A stretch of DNA of 64,000 nt, taken from NCBI GenBank assembly GCA_963576565.1, contig OY755039.1, positions 131,209,140 to 131,273,139 of the forward strand, read 5' to 3'. Both the position numbers and the translations under genes were made by a program. Each line of letters starts with the position of its first letter. The first letter of the stretch is position 1. Below are positions 9,930 through 22,414 of the stretch, in pieces. The notes beneath the pieces were generated by a model. The model was given only the letters and a program-made list of their open reading frames with translations. It searched no databases and was not told where the DNA came from. Source of the DNA: Aspidapion aeneum. Taxonomy: Eukaryota; Arthropoda; Insecta; Coleoptera; Brentidae.

Positions 9930-10790
9930 AAATTTCAAAAAACGTCGAAATTGCCACTCACTCACACTCACTCATGTATAGATCATCAATATTGTACTGT
10001 ACTTCCAGACATGCTACAAAGCTGAAATTTGGCAGACTGAGAAATTATGACCAAACCCCTGGAAAAAATTTAAAAACCCCAAAACTTTAATTTACTCCCC
10101 TCCCCTATACATTTAAAGTTATGTAAAAGTAGCATTGCCCACTTCCAGAAATGCTAGAGAGTTGAGCTTTGGCACACTGATAGGAACTATGACAAAACTA
10201 TAGGAAACAATTAAAACACCCCAAAATTTTAATTTACTTCCTTACCCTATAAATGTAAAGTTATGTAAAAGTAACACTGCCCACTTCCAGAAACGCTACA
10301 GAGCTAAACTTTTTAAGACTAAAAGACAATATGATAAAACTATATGAAAAAATTTAAAAACACCATTTTAATTTACTTCCCTCTCCTATAAATGTAAATT
10401 TATATAAAACTAACATTGCCCACTTCCAGAAACTCTAGAGAGCTGAGCATTGGAATGCTGATAGAAATTATGATAAAACCATGAGAAAAAATTTAAAACG
10501 TCCAATATTTTCATTTACTCTTCTCGCCTATAAATGTAAAGTTATGTAAAAGTAACATTACCCACTTCCAGAAACGCTAGAGAGCTGAGCATTGGAAGAC
10601 TGATTTTAATTTTAAAATTTAAAAACACGACAATTTTAATTTATTTCTCTCCCCTATACATGTAAAGTTATGTAAAAGCAACATTGTGCACTTTCAGAAA
10701 CGCTCGAGAGCTGAGCTTTGGAAGGCTGATAGGAACTACGATAAAACCATGGAAAAAAAATAAAAAACCTCAAAAATTTAAGCAAGGCAT
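9930..10790. repeat. Tandem array, period about 140 bp, six units
   Basis: The marker ACTTCCAGA(A/C)A(C/T)GCTA recurs at about 10001, 10141, 10283, 10422, 10564 and 10690. Each copy is followed by GAGCTGAGCTTTGGAA-like sequence, a TTTAAAAA block and CCCCTATAAATGTAAAG. Units are diverged from each other. No coding capacity. Confidence 0.7.
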
Positions 10791-10872
10791 TGCAAAAGTT
10801 TTGAACAATATTCCGCATATTTTACTACTTTAAAAATTAAGAGTTATCCAATTCCTTTAAAAAAGAAGTGAA

Positions 10873-11237
10873 ATCATAACAAAAACATTTTATGTAAAAA
10901 AAAGCCAAGTACGCGAAAATGGCATTCCGTAAAAAGGATTGAGATAAAAGTAAAGCCAAGTTCTCCGATACAAATTTCAAAATGAAAGGTTCTTACTAGT
11001 TTGGAAATATTTTTCTAAACTTGGCTATTACGGCTGTAAATGACTCTTAGGCAATAATAGCAAAGTTTTAAAAAAACATTTCCAAACTTGTAAGAACCTT
11101 TCATCATTATACTCGTTTCTGCTTTCATTTTGAAATTTGTATTGGAGAACTTGGCTTTACTTTTATCTCAATTCTTTTTACGGAATGCCATTTTCGCGTA
11201 CTTGGCTTTTTTTTACATGAAATGTTTTTGTTATGAT
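10873..11237. mobile_element. 365-bp foldback element
   Basis: The ends are ATCATAACAAAAACATTT and its inverse, AAATGTTTTTGTTATGAT. The arms also share AAGCCAAGTACGCGAAAATG and AAGCCAAGTTCTCC in inverted order, with a short unpaired centre. It carries no gene. The open frame starting at 11130 in the right arm runs out into unrelated sequence and is not a real gene. Confidence 0.65.
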
Positions 11238-11379
11238 ATACTTTTGGGTATAAGAATTCCCTTTTATTTGTTGTATTTTTTCGCGTTTACTACGCCCGTA
11301 TTTGTATTCAGAGTTTTTGGCGAATGCGATAGAAACCTTTACTTTATGAGCATGTTTAATTGCATTTTCGCGCACTGTC

Positions 11380-11745
11380 TAGTTGAATTTGGCAGAGAGA
11401 AAAGGCAAGGAAGACTCTGGGCTTCCTTATTTCCTAGAGTGGCGTCCAAGGCAAAATTTCGATCGATTCTATCTCTAGAAATCCCAGGATGGAATAATTG
11501 ACCATCCCTTGGGACGTCAAATGTAGGGGAAAATTCGTTAGATAAAGAAACCCTCTTAGAAGGGGACGAAATTAATGAAGTGGTTAGCGTAGGAACTAAG
11601 AGGGTGCCCAATAAGCCAGTAATGGCTGCAGTGCAGTTACTGTGGATTGCCGCCAGGCAGGTTGGAGTCACAATCGTGAGGTTTTAGTCGGTACGAATCC
11701 GACACTACCCGGCCTCTCCTGGTAGAGGAGAAATGCTCTGGCAGG
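11380..11745 (+). mobile_element. Possible 3' end of a non-LTR retrotransposon
   Basis: A block of more balanced base composition ends with TTTTAGTCGGTACGAATCCG (a 5-bp stem GTCGG/CCGAC), then ACTACCCGGCCTCTCCTGG. Compact hairpin-bearing tails of this kind are common in 3' UTRs of R1/Loa-like insect LINEs. That comparison is from memory and loose. No reverse transcriptase is present. Confidence 0.3.
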
Positions 11746-12401
11746 AAAGTAGGCAAGTTTTGAAAAACATTTTTTTTTGAATATGCAAGTATATGCAAAT
11801 TTCGATAATAATAAACTGAGACAGCACCGCCAACGATAAAAATTTACACAAAATACATAACTTGTTTTTGCCAAACGCTATTTTTAAGGGACGTTTATCA
11901 AAAGTGCCGTTTAGCTACAGGGTACTCCAAGTTGGGCAGTTTTGAATAAAAAATCAAAAAACTAAATAAAAATTAAAAGTTTTAAAAATAATAAATTATT
12001 AAATAATAAAAAACAAAGTATTGAATACAATACGCCATTTAAACGGAAATTTTTAGCTGATTCCAAAAATCGAATAAAATAATATCTAGTAGGTATCTCA
12101 AAAACTTAAACTGACCGATGAAATTCAGTTTAAAAGTAGGATTCGTTAAAACAAATTCTATAAAAAAAGCAATTTACACAGAATTGAAATATTTATTAAT
12201 TATGAATAAAAGTTATAGTTATTGAACCCAAAATCCATAATAAAAAAAAATCGCAGCTCGAAAACGGCTTGATCAGTTTATGATATTTTCCTTTTAACTT
12301 CTTTTAAAATTTAAGCGTTGCAGGAAGGAGTCAGAGTTTTTCTTTAATTTTCCTGAAAGTACATTAAATCCCCCAACATTTTCCCAATTTGATTCACCCT
12401 G
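11746..12401. other. Intergenic AT-rich sequence
   Basis: No gene or repeat boundary was recognised in this stretch. Confidence 0.3.
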
Positions 12402-12403
12402 TA

Positions 12404-13924
12404 CAGCGTGTCCCATTTTCGATGGGATTAAATGGGAAACTCGGTTATTATTAAAGATATTGATTTTCTGATTGCACCTTACCGTGCTCTTTTTTGGAGC
12501 CCTTAAAAATGGTGTAATCAGATTTTTGCTATACCCCGTGATTTCGCTAATACAGGGAGTTTTTGAAAAAATTGCATTTTAATTAATTCCTTGTATCTCG
12601 CTTATTTTGCAAGATATTTTTATTCTGTAAAAGCCTTTCTATAGCAACTTTTTTAGAGCAAAATAATGACGTCAATTTTTTAAAATATTGTTTAGTTTTT
12701 GAGATATGGTATTTATCATAAAAAAATTAAATACGGACCTGGATTTTTTTTATTACTACTTTGATTGGTTCCATGCTATTATTACCGTAAAATGATAAAA
12801 CTTTAATATTTTTTTGATTTAAGGTTAAAAAAAACTATTTAATATTTGAAAAAAAAATTATAGTCCGAACCTGGAAATTTCCAACGTTATTATAAATTAA
12901 AAATTGCAAGACACACTAGTTGAACGATTTTTAGTTTATCTGTTTTGAAATGATAAGTAAAAGATTTATAAATAAAGTAAAAAACGTTAAAAAGTTACTA
13001 AAATAATATCATACTAATTATTTGATGGTAGCACAGCAGGTCGTGAAATTTACAAAACAAAAGCTTGGAATTGACATTGTCATTTTACTTGTCATTTTTG
13101 TGAATGGCTTACAATTATTTTAAACTGGCTAGAAATCGACCTTATCCAGATTTTGAAAAATGTGATATGTTTGACTGCTTCATTCAAACAACAAAATCCC
13201 AATATTTAAATGGCAGAAATATTTTTATGCAAAATGCGTTAAGAAAAATTACTCAAAAATGCCAACAATGTCTTACACATAATGGTAGTCAGAAAAATTA
13301 GTTATTTTTTATAATTTTTTTATTTTTATTTTTCGTAGACTTTGTTTCAAATAAATCTGTAAATTAACGTAAAACCATTTTAATATGCTAAGTATCAAAA
13401 CAGTTAAACTAAACATTGTTTATCTAGTAATTTTTAATTTATATTTATGTTGGAAATATCCAGGTTCGGATTAATGTTTTTTTTAAATATTAAATATTTT
13501 TTTTACCTTAAAACAAAAATTTTTAAATTTTTTATTATTTTATGATAATACTAGCATGAAACCAATCAAAATAGTAATAAAAAAAATCCAGGTCTGTATT
13601 TAATTTTTTTATGATAAATACCATATCTCAAAAACTAAACAATATTTTAAAAAGTTGACAACGTCATTATTTTCTTCTAAAAAAGTTGCCATGAAAAGGT
13701 TTTTACAGAATAAAAATATCTCGCAAAATAAGCGAGATACAAGGGATTATTAAAAATACACTTTTTTCATTTATGTATTAGCGAAACTACGGGGTATAGC
13801 AAAAATCTGATTACGCCATTTTTAAGGGCTCAAAAAAAGAGCACGGTAAGGTGCAATCAGAAAATCAATATCTTTAATAATAACCGAGTTTCCCATTTAA
13901 TCCCATCGAAAATGGGACACGCTG
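12404..13924. mobile_element. 1.5-kb foldback element with arms of about 590 bp, TA-flanked
   Basis: The ends are CAGCGTGTCCCATTTTCGAT and its inverse, between TA at 12402-12403 and 13925-13926. The inverted arms run about 12404-12990 and 13370-13924, with small differences (for example GGACCTGGATTTTTTTTATT in the left arm). The roughly 380-bp unpaired loop contains a 65-codon open frame. Ends and TA duplications group it with the elements at 7026, 15190 and 62609. Confidence 0.78.
13104..13301 (+). CDS. Unrecognised 65-codon open frame in the loop of a foldback element
   Basis: The frame starts MAYNYFKLARNRPYPDFEKC and ends after CQQCLTHNGSQKN with TAG. It lies exactly in the unpaired centre of the foldback element, unlike the arms, which have no open frames. 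Composition is normal for a protein (Tyr, Phe, Lys, Asn, four Cys) and a C-x2-C pair is present. I do not recognise it. It could be a relic of the element's own gene, a captured exon, or chance in AT-rich DNA. Confidence 0.25.
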   Translation: MAYNYFKLARNRPYPDFEKCDMFDCFIQTTKSQYLNGRNIFMQNALRKITQKCQQCLTHNGSQKN

Positions 13925-13926
13925 TA

Positions 13927-14509
13927 CATAATTTGTTTTTAATAAAGAGAAATGCTTACAAGCACTTTACCTACATCTATAATCAATTTGTTATCAAACA
14001 TTAAAAGCCCTGGTATTTTATTTACTTTCGTTATCAAAAAAGATAAAAATATGAATTTTTAGGGCAGCAGGTTACCTTTGTTAGTTGTTTTTGATTTTGG
14101 CACTCATAATAGTGTGGTAAACATAAATATGTATTTACCTATTTTGTAATTTTAAATCTACTTATATTGTACAGGATGTTTTCTAGGATTGAAACTGGAA
14201 ACTTTTCAGTAAAGGCTGCATACCTTTTTATAGACCACATTAAATATTCCCATTAACGAAATTTGTACTTTCTTGTTCTCCTTTTGTCAATCGAGGTTAC
14301 TCTTATAATTGTTATTCCTACTTTGTCTGTGTCGCACTTTCATAATAACATTATACATTATGTAAGGAAAAAAATGGAACAGAGGTGCAATGAAATAAAA
14401 AGTACTTACTATTTTTATCCATTATTGTTGTTAGGACTCCGGTTCAACAAACCAATTTTTAAAACAGCGACCCTTAAAACAACAACTTTTTATTTAAAAG
14501 TCACATAAA
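13927..14509. other. Intergenic AT-rich sequence
   Basis: A hydrophobic short frame at 14263-14508 shows no family features. No terminal repeats were recognised. Confidence 0.3.
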
Positions 14510-15090
14510 AAAGTACTCTGCCAATGAGCACTAGGTTTAGTGTATGTGTGAGCTAATATAACTAAAAACTGAAATATATTTTATTCAACTCTAGACTCAA
14601 TGACCTTTTTTTTTTAAATCTACCCCCACCCTTTAACAAAAAACTGAAATGTATTTTGTAACTCCAGACTCAATTACCTTTCGTTTGATATCACACACGT
14701 CATATTTTCACTTAAACTCTAATTTTTGAAATTTACCCCCACCCTTTAAAAAAAAACAAAAATGCATTTTGTTTAACCCCAAACTCAATTACCATTCGTT
14801 TGATATCACACACGCCCTATTTTCACATATACTCTAATTTTTGAAATCTACCCCCACCCTTTTATTAGGCTTGTGTTTGGTGGATTTTATTCATTTTTAA
14901 ATGGGACCATCTCGACCCAAGCGGGCAAGCGGTTTTTGAGTTATGCGCGTTGGTCGATACAGACAGACATACAGACAGACGGCGCAACAAAAAAGTTTCA
15001 AAATCATCTGAAACGCAAAGATTTATAATTTTATTTTAAATCGGAGCAACTTTTTTACTACTATAGTATAGTGGTAGTGTGAGCTAAAAC
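14510..15090 (+). mobile_element. DINE-1/Helentron-like non-autonomous element, copy 3
   Basis: It starts with TACTCTGCCAATGAGCACTAGG and a degraded first palindrome. It carries the same internal AACTCCAGACTCAATTACC units and GCGCGTTGGTCG block, has only four to five imperfect GACA units near 14960-14980, and ends with the closing palindrome GTGTGAGCTAA near 15078. Internal deletions make it shorter than copy 1. Confidence 0.5.
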
Positions 15091-15189
15091 ATAAATTGTT
15101 GCGACATGCAAAACAGATACAATTTATAAAATCGACAATTAAAATCGCGACAATCAAAAAAGCGATAATAGTTTGGGTAAACTAGTATA

Positions 15190-15939
15190 CAGGGTGTTTC
15201 CTAATTGAATGTCAATATTTATGGGGGTGATTTTTGGGCCCATTTTAAGAAAAAAACTTTATATGAACATATGTCCTAAACGTCTTACCTTTTGAGATAC
15301 AGGGTGGTAAAGTTTTCAAAAATAAATCATTTATTATTAATATCTACAATACCAAGTGAAGTGTACTTTTTAAATCTGTATTCAATTATGAGCAAATTTG
15401 ATCTCCTGATTTTTTTTAGTCCGACGCACGGGTTTCATCTAAAAAAGTAAAATCTACGTGTCTGCATGATGATATTGTCATATTAACGATATTGTTATGA
15501 TCATGCTAAGATAGGGTTTTTATTTTTTTAAGCGAAAATCGTGCATCGGATTGAAAAAAAATCAAGTGATCAACTTTGGTTAGAAATGATTGAGGATTTC
15601 AAAAATAATTTTTGTTTCAGGAAAAATCAGTGGTGTGCCATCAATGTCTGCCAAAAGAGGCAGGTCAAATTACGTACGAACGCCACTGATGGAAATTAAA
15701 AAAAAAGTGATACATTAAAAAATGCCTCTTGATTTATAGTACATGTATGACAAATTTCATTAAAATATCTGAAGTGGTATTGTAGATATTAATAATAATT
15801 GATTTATTTTTGCAAACTTTACCACCCTGGATCGCAAAAGGTAAGACGTTTAGGACATAAGTTCATATGAAGTTTTTTTCTTAAAATGGGCCCAAAAATC
15901 ACCCCCATAAATATTGACATTCAATTAGGAAACAACCTG
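15190..15939. mobile_element. 750-bp foldback element, TA-flanked
   Basis: Ends are CAGGGTGTTTCCTAATTGAA and its inverse (one difference near the right end), between TA at 15188-15189 and 15940-15941. The arms pair almost to the centre, sharing GGTGATTTTTGGGCCCATTT and TTATTATTAATATCTACAAT. No coding capacity. It belongs to the same end-type as the other TA-flanked foldbacks. Confidence 0.75.
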
Positions 15940-15941
15940 TA

Positions 15942-16137
15942 TACCAGGCCTGGTTGCGTTACTACACTACCTGATCTAAATTCTTAGAGTAATAATATAT
16001 ATGTTATTAGTCTTAGTTTAAATTCAATTTTTTCGTTGCTCTTTTAAATGTCGCTTTTTTGAATATCGCTGTTTAAATATGCCGCTCTTTTGAACTATGG
16101 TCCCTTTGATATGTTGCTGTTTTAATATGCTACTACA
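15942..16137. other. Intergenic spacer
   Basis: This short spacer between two mobile elements holds no recognisable feature. Confidence 0.3.
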
Positions 16138-16575
<438 letters not shown>

Positions 16576-17260
16576 AACGAAAGGTAATTAATTTATGTTG
16601 GATTCGTTCCCTTGGAATGTCATTTTACTTAGGTTTATTGGGTATAGGGATAGGCAGAAAAAACAATTTTTCTTTGGCAACGTTTCGATTTCTATTAAAT
16701 CTTTTTCAAGCCTCAGAAAGCCAGTATCAAGCCATCGGAGAAAACATCACCACCAACCAAATCTGATCGCAAAATTTTTTTTGTCAATTTTAAGGCGCAA
16801 ATTGTTTGTTTCATTGAATTAGAGTAGACATTTTTTTGTTGTTAATTTTTTGTGGCGTAAAAACTTTTTTATTTTTAAGTTTGTTGAGGTTACCTTAACT
16901 CAAAAGTTCAACCTTTGGCATTTTCCCATATAGTACAAAATTTTGGTTAGTTTCAAAAGTATAACGCCGCAATTGGTCAGTTCACTTCTAATAAATTATG
17001 CTTATATCTTTGGGGTCTAATTTTAAATAGTCATTTTAGCGCACCTGGCGCAGGCGCCTTTGGCAGGTGCCCATGCTGCCTACGCCTTGCTACGGCACTG
17101 ATGCACACTTTTATAAGCCTGCCAGATTTTTTTTTAGAAAAGAGCGAGACATTCTAATTTTTTTGCAGGTGTGTGGACATTCCAAAAAAAAGGAGTACAT
17201 TTTTTTATAAGAACCATTATTTTAATTTTTTTGTACAACTATTATACTACATATAAAAAA
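16576..17260. other. Intergenic sequence with a short MITE-like scrap
   Basis: Around 17040-17100 a GC-richer segment (TACGCCTTGCTACGGCACTG) looks like the worn end of a hAT-type MITE of the kind found complete at 38817-39220. The rest is AT-rich with no feature seen. Confidence 0.3.
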
Positions 17261-17261
17261 C

Positions 17262-17455
17262 TTGACTTTTCTTGAACATGTACCCAAACATTTCCAGACT
17301 TCTTATAAACTTTTCCAGAACATTTCCAGACTTCACGGACTATTCCTAAACATTTTCAGACTTTTGCAAAACATTTTGCACGCCCTGAACATTTTCAGTC
17401 TTTTCCAGAACATTTCCATTATTTTACATAACATCTCCACACTTTTTTACAACTT
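17262..17455. repeat. Short-period degenerate minisatellite
   Basis: The segment AACATTTCCAGACTTCT/TTTTCC recurs every 25-30 bases with drift. The open frame over it (NIF/NIS repeats) is a product of the repeat. Confidence 0.45.
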
Positions 17456-18249
17456 ACGTTAATCAAAAAGACAGATCTATAAATTAATACACAGTAAAAA
17501 AAACACTATTTTCTTAAAAAATTTACTAAATTAAAAAAATTATAACTTTACCACTGATAATTTCAAATTAACAGTTTATAAAAAAATTTTGGGGACAAGG
17601 GACACAGAGTGAAACAGACCCGGACTGGCTCCTTTAGGGGCCTTCGGCTAGAGAATGAAGTGGAAATTTTTAAAAATAAAATATATTTTTGTAAAATTTT
17701 TACCTTCCTAGCCCGCGTAGCAAAAAATTTTTTTTGAGATAACGCCGAAAATGTGTTATTTGGGTGTATTTTGACCTGTCTTAGCAATATCGTCGTGATG
17801 TCTGTCTGTGTGTGTGTAGGTGTGTGTGTGTGTGTTTATATTATTTCTGTCCGTAACACACTAGCTCCTAAACCGTTGATTTTCAGGTAAAATACTGCTC
17901 GGCACTCTTAGCTGATTAGATTTTGGTCAAAATCCATGAATGCTAATGACAATGCAAACTTTTAAAAAATGCTAACTTTTCAATGGAGCGTCGTATCAAT
18001 ATGCGGTTTTTGCAATATAGTAGACTTTGCTCAATAATTATAAACTTCGTAAGAGCTTTAGTTTCTGAGATATTTACAAAAAACTGGTTTCAAGGCTGAT
18101 ATATCATGGCTTCACTTGAAGTGTGCTAATAGGCTAGCTAGGAAGGTATTAGATCCGTCATGGATCGATTTATATGGATATGCATAGGTGGTTTAATCTT
18201 AAACGGTGAGAGCGAGTCATCGGTGGTTCTGGAACAAAAATCTGGGGGA
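17456..18249. other. Intergenic sequence including a TG-rich run
   Basis: A TG-rich run lies at about 17804-17835. A GC-richer stretch at 17600-17720 and the minus-strand frame there are unassigned. No gene was recognised. Confidence 0.3.
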
Positions 18250-18789
18250 GTTGAGTCAAGTGGTGTAAAATTGAGACACCCAAAATACCGTTTAAAAATG
18301 AGACACTCAAATAAAAAATACTAATAATTAAATACCGATAGATTTTCTGTTATGAATTGATAGCAGGAGTTGTAAGGACCTCAATTCATTCCTACAATTT
18401 ATTTATTTTTATAAAAAAATAGGCTCATAATTAAAATTACAAAATCCATAGCTTTATTTGTGGTACAACACTTTTAAAAACGTTACTGAAACTTTTGTCG
18501 TGTGCATTCGTAGATCGGTTTTCCTATAAATAAATAAATATTTTTGCACTTATTTGTTGTATTTAAGTAAAAAAAAAACTTATGTCTCAATTATTATTAT
18601 AATTATTATACGTGAATTTTATCACTGTCTCATAGTTTGCCTGACCTGTCTCATTTTTGAACTTTTTCACAGTAAAATATGAGACACAGTTTTAATTTTT
18701 TTTCTGATATTATGGGGTCAATTCTTTACATTTCAAAAAATCTGGCGAAATTTGACAAAATGTGACATAATCTGGCGCTTAAGATATCT

Positions 18790-19434
18790 CGTTTAAAAGG
18801 CAATTTTTAAACTTAAAAACTTACCTAAAAGGCCATTTCCCACTTTTTGATAGATGTAGCGTCACGATATAATATTTGTTTTTAATTAAAAACCCGTAAT
18901 TTGTTGAAAATTTTTAATTTAAAAATTGTAAATAAATTCACTATTAACAACACAAACTGAAATGTCAAATTTCGTCACATTTCGTCACATTTCTTTCAAA
19001 TTTATGAGTCCTATTCGTTTTCTTTATGAGGTCAGCTAAGTTTACTTTCTTTCTTTGTTTTTCACGGTAAAATTAACAAAGAGGGACTAACTGCATGTCG
19101 TGGAAGGGTCGCTACAAAATTAGCTCTACGCTGTTGCCACCGTTATATTTGAACGGAATTTTAAGGGAATGTCAAATTATTTCTTTAAAATCTGCCAGAA
19201 AAATCTGACTAAGTGAAGATCCTGTCAAATTATTGAAGTGGTGATTATTTTTTTACTTTTTAAAAAAGCTAGGCACGTATATAGTTTTTTATTCTGGGGG
19301 GTCCTCCCATATAGAAACTGCTGTTCTTCAGTGACGGCCCATGCGGCTGAGTCCTTCGTAAACCAGAGAGAAAATAATAAATTGTCTCTGTCGTAAACGA
19401 ACACGAAAGCTGCGCCCATAAGGTTTTGGATAGT
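18790..19434. other. AT-rich sequence inside the compound palindrome
   Basis: Repeated TTTCGTCACATTTC at about 18970-18992 is the only small-scale structure noted. The minus-strand frame at 19225-19518 (with DARLPGCSDP) overlaps a MITE terminal sequence and is not a gene. Confidence 0.3.
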
Positions 19435-19505
19435 GTAATTAAAAATACTAGGGTCACTGCATCCTGGAAGTCTAGCGTCTCCCAGGGGTAGCGACACGAG
19501 TGTCA
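19435..19505. repeat. MITE end sequence, first occurrence
   Basis: AGGGTCACTGCATCCTGGAA followed by GTCTCCCAGGGGTAGCGACAC recurs in reverse orientation in two pieces at about 22398-22414 and 22984-23022, where another MITE has split it. It therefore marks a repeat family present at least twice here. Confidence 0.5.
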
Positions 19506-20065
19506 AAACCGTACTCAAAATTCCATAGACGTTCGTGAAAAATACTCATTTTTATACAGTCTGAGAAAAGACAAATGTTTTAATAGAACTTAAAAAGAAC
19601 TCGTTTTTATACAGCTTAAGAAATAAAAAATATGTTCCTTGAGTTTTTGGGTTATGAATATTTATTGTAGGTATTATTGTTAAAAATTATTTTCTTTTAA
19701 ATATTATTTCTGTTTTTGTATAAAAATAATACGTAATAAATAAACAAACAGGACAGAAATACATTTCTATGTTAAAAGTTTATTAATAGTATATAATATA
19801 TCAAGGGATAAAATGAAAATTTTATCACGATGTTTATACGCTATTTTTCGCACTGTTTAATTTATTTTCCAAGGTTTTTTCCCATTTTTTTTGGGTGTTT
19901 TTGGTATTGTGGTTTTTTTTAGTATCTTTTTATTCCGAATTTTACATTTTATCAAAAGACAAAAAATGCCCAAATACAGTTCGAGTTTTCGTAAGGTTCG
20001 GCTTAATTATTTATATTTTTATAGTACATTTCATATAAATATCTTAATATTATTGTTCAAAAGCA
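19506..20065. other. AT-rich sequence inside the compound palindrome
   Basis: No gene or clear repeat. A hydrophobic short frame at 19891-20091 is unremarkable. Confidence 0.3.
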
Positions 20066-20975
20066 TAAACTTCGAAAATCATTTTCTTTAAACCAAAAAT
20101 TGTTCTAAAACATATTCTTCGAACAAAAGATTGTTCGAAAACGTTTTCTTCAAACAGAAATTTTTCGAAATCATTTTCTTCGAACAGAAATGTGTTCGAA
20201 AACATTTTCTTTGAACGGAAATTTGTTCGAAAATATTTTTTTAAAATTAAAATTTGTTCAAAAACATTTTTTCGAAAACAAATTTTTCGAAAAAAAAAAT
20301 TTGACCTGGCTTGCCAAACTTAACACAACTCATATAGTTCGACTAATGGGGTTTTTTTCTAACAATTTTTGGAAATAAAAACTTCCCTGACTTCTTTCCC
20401 GGGATCCTAGAGGGTGTGAAACCAAACCGAACCAACCGAGACCTATTGTCGAAAAATGATTTCCCTAAATTAGCTTTCCGGTCCTCATTTTGGAAGGTTG
20501 AAATCGGTGTTACTCTAACCTTTCTTAATTGAGCATATCAGGAGGTATCTGGACCGGTTCGGATACGTTTGCGATCAATTGACAAAGTTTAGGAAAATAC
20601 CGATTTCGACCTTCCAAAAGGAGGAAAGTAGACAAATTTTCAGAATGTTTACGATCCCGGGAAAGAAGTCAGGGTTTTTTTGAAAAAATATATTAAAAAG
20701 ACCTTGCCGTAGTCAAACTATATGAATTGTGTTAGGTTTGGAAATCCAGGTCTAGAGCGTCTTTTATCGAAAAACTTGCTTTCGAAGAAAATGATTTCTA
20801 TTCGAAGAAAATGTTTTTGAACAACTATTACTTACGAACAAATTTCCGTTCAAAGAAATGGTGTTCGAATAAATTTCCGTTTAAAAAAAATGTTTTCAAA
20901 CAAATTTTCATTAGAAGAAATGGTTTTCATAAAAATTTCCGTTCGAAGAAAATGTTTTCGAACAAAGTTCTGCGA
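20066..20975. repeat. 900-bp palindrome with TTCGAA-rich tandem arms and an inner inverted-repeat element
   Basis: Both flanks are made of roughly 36-bp units around GTTCGAAAACATTTTCTTCG in opposite orientation (20066-20295 and 20770-20975). Next inward, TTAACACAACTCATATAG (about 20318) is mirrored by CTATATGAATTGTGTTA (about 20718). At the centre, a unit bounded by CCCTGACTTCTTTCCCGGGATC and its inverse (about 20386-20678) holds a further inverted pair around GGTTGAAATCGGTGTTA. Three levels of symmetry share one axis. Confidence 0.65.
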
Positions 20976-21537
20976 CCCGTCGTGTTGCTACCTTGAGTTT
21001 TTATTGGATGTTGATTTTTTAAAAACTTTTCTATGAGTGTGTGTGTGTGTACCTGTGTGTCTCTTAATTCTACTTTGTTTTGCAATCATTACAGTGTAGC
21101 TACTTTCGATCTTTGTTTGAACCTTTTGTTTTTCAATCTTTTGTATTTTCGACCTTTTGTACTTTCGAACTTTTGTATTTTCGACTTTTTGTATTTTCGA
21201 CCTTTTCTTCGCCGCCCGCTTTTTTTTTAACAATAATAAAAATAATAGTAGGTATATTATAAACCTGGAGCGTGCAGTGTTTACTTTTAATACCACGGCG
21301 GGAATTTTCATGCTCGACCGGAAGAAGGGCTATAATTTGCTAAGTGACTAAAAGGGACTTTAATGCCAAGGTTTATTTTTATATACTAAAAATAATAATA
21401 ATCATAAACTAAATAAATAGGTATTAAACCACTTACCGTACTGTAGTTTTAGCATGTCAAGTATATAAAAAAACAGTGGGCAGTGATAGTTGTCATGGCA
21501 TTACATTAAACAAAAGTCAGTCAGATGCTAACAAACA
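20976..21537. repeat. Short-period TTTTGTATTTTCGACC minisatellite and AT-rich spacer
   Basis: Between about 21105 and 21210 a 16-17-bp unit TTTTGTATTTTCGACC repeats five to six times with variation. A short GT run lies at 21036-21050. The open frames here are repeat artefacts. Confidence 0.5.
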
Positions 21538-21589
21538 AAGGTCACTCATCGTCAAGCAAGGTAAAGCTTGCTTGACGATGAGTGACCTT
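21538..21589. repeat. Perfect 23-bp snap-back hairpin
   Basis: Bases 21538-21560 are the exact reverse complement of 21567-21589 with a 6-base spacer. A direct repeat TAACAAACAA lies on both sides. This is the same kind of structure as at 1655-1700. Confidence 0.75.
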
Positions 21590-22397
21590 ATAACAAACAA
21601 TGTGGAAAAATATTATTTATTTCATAACAAACTAATTAAGTTTACTCGAGAAAAAGTTCGAATTACATTTCTCGAAGATGGAAAATAAAGCATATTCTTA
21701 CTTTGAGATGGGCATGGAAATGATGCAATAAACAGAATTTCGAAAATTTCACAGTTTCCTGGTTTACAGCCTGGAGAAGTCTAGAAAGTTAAATGCTTCG
21801 TTTATATGGAAGCAATATTCTATGCCTAAGGACACAATAACGATCAAAACGAACCAAGCCATCGGCAAAGTAAAGTAAGCTTACGGCAAGCTGGAACAAA
21901 ATAATCGGTATCGTGTATATATTCCTTTTTGTTTTTTGTATTATGATAAAATAAAATAATCCAAAAACCTATATTTTGCCTTTATGGTTTTAAAGAAATT
22001 ACTTTCAATCACTGGAGACAAGAAATACTACCTTAGCCCATGAAAAAAGGGATTAAACGTACACCTTTATTCCGTAGAGAGCATAAAACATTTATTAAAT
22101 AATACAAAACCCAACATAATAGTTTTCTATATTCTAGAATATATATAAAACATGCAAACTATATTTTTGGTTTCCTTCGCTGTGTGGACTGCTGGACACA
22201 GGGTCCTAATAAATTTGAAATCATAAAAAACTTAGTTTTTTTAGGTTTGTTTATTTGGACAGTAAAATTTATATACCGGATGTGACGGACAGTTCTTTAC
22301 GTAACATTTGTAAACCATTTAATTTTTTTAAACATAAAAAAAGCTATGCTCCTGACAGTGTCAGATTTGAGTTTTTCGTAAATGAGGTTATGTTTGG
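21590..22397. other. AT-rich sequence inside the compound palindrome
   Basis: Short frames are present but nothing was recognised. No splice-bounded exon pattern stands out. Confidence 0.3.
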
Positions 22398-22414
22398 TGT
22401 CGCTACCCCTGGGA

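Noticed and set aside
11130..11501. 123-codon frame starting MKFVLENLALLL
   Set aside because: It begins inside a foldback arm and continues into unrelated repeat sequence, and shows no domain.
20811..21351. Several short frames rich in Phe, Lys and Asn
   Set aside because: Products of the TTCGAA-type and TTTTGTATTTTCGACC-type tandem repeats.
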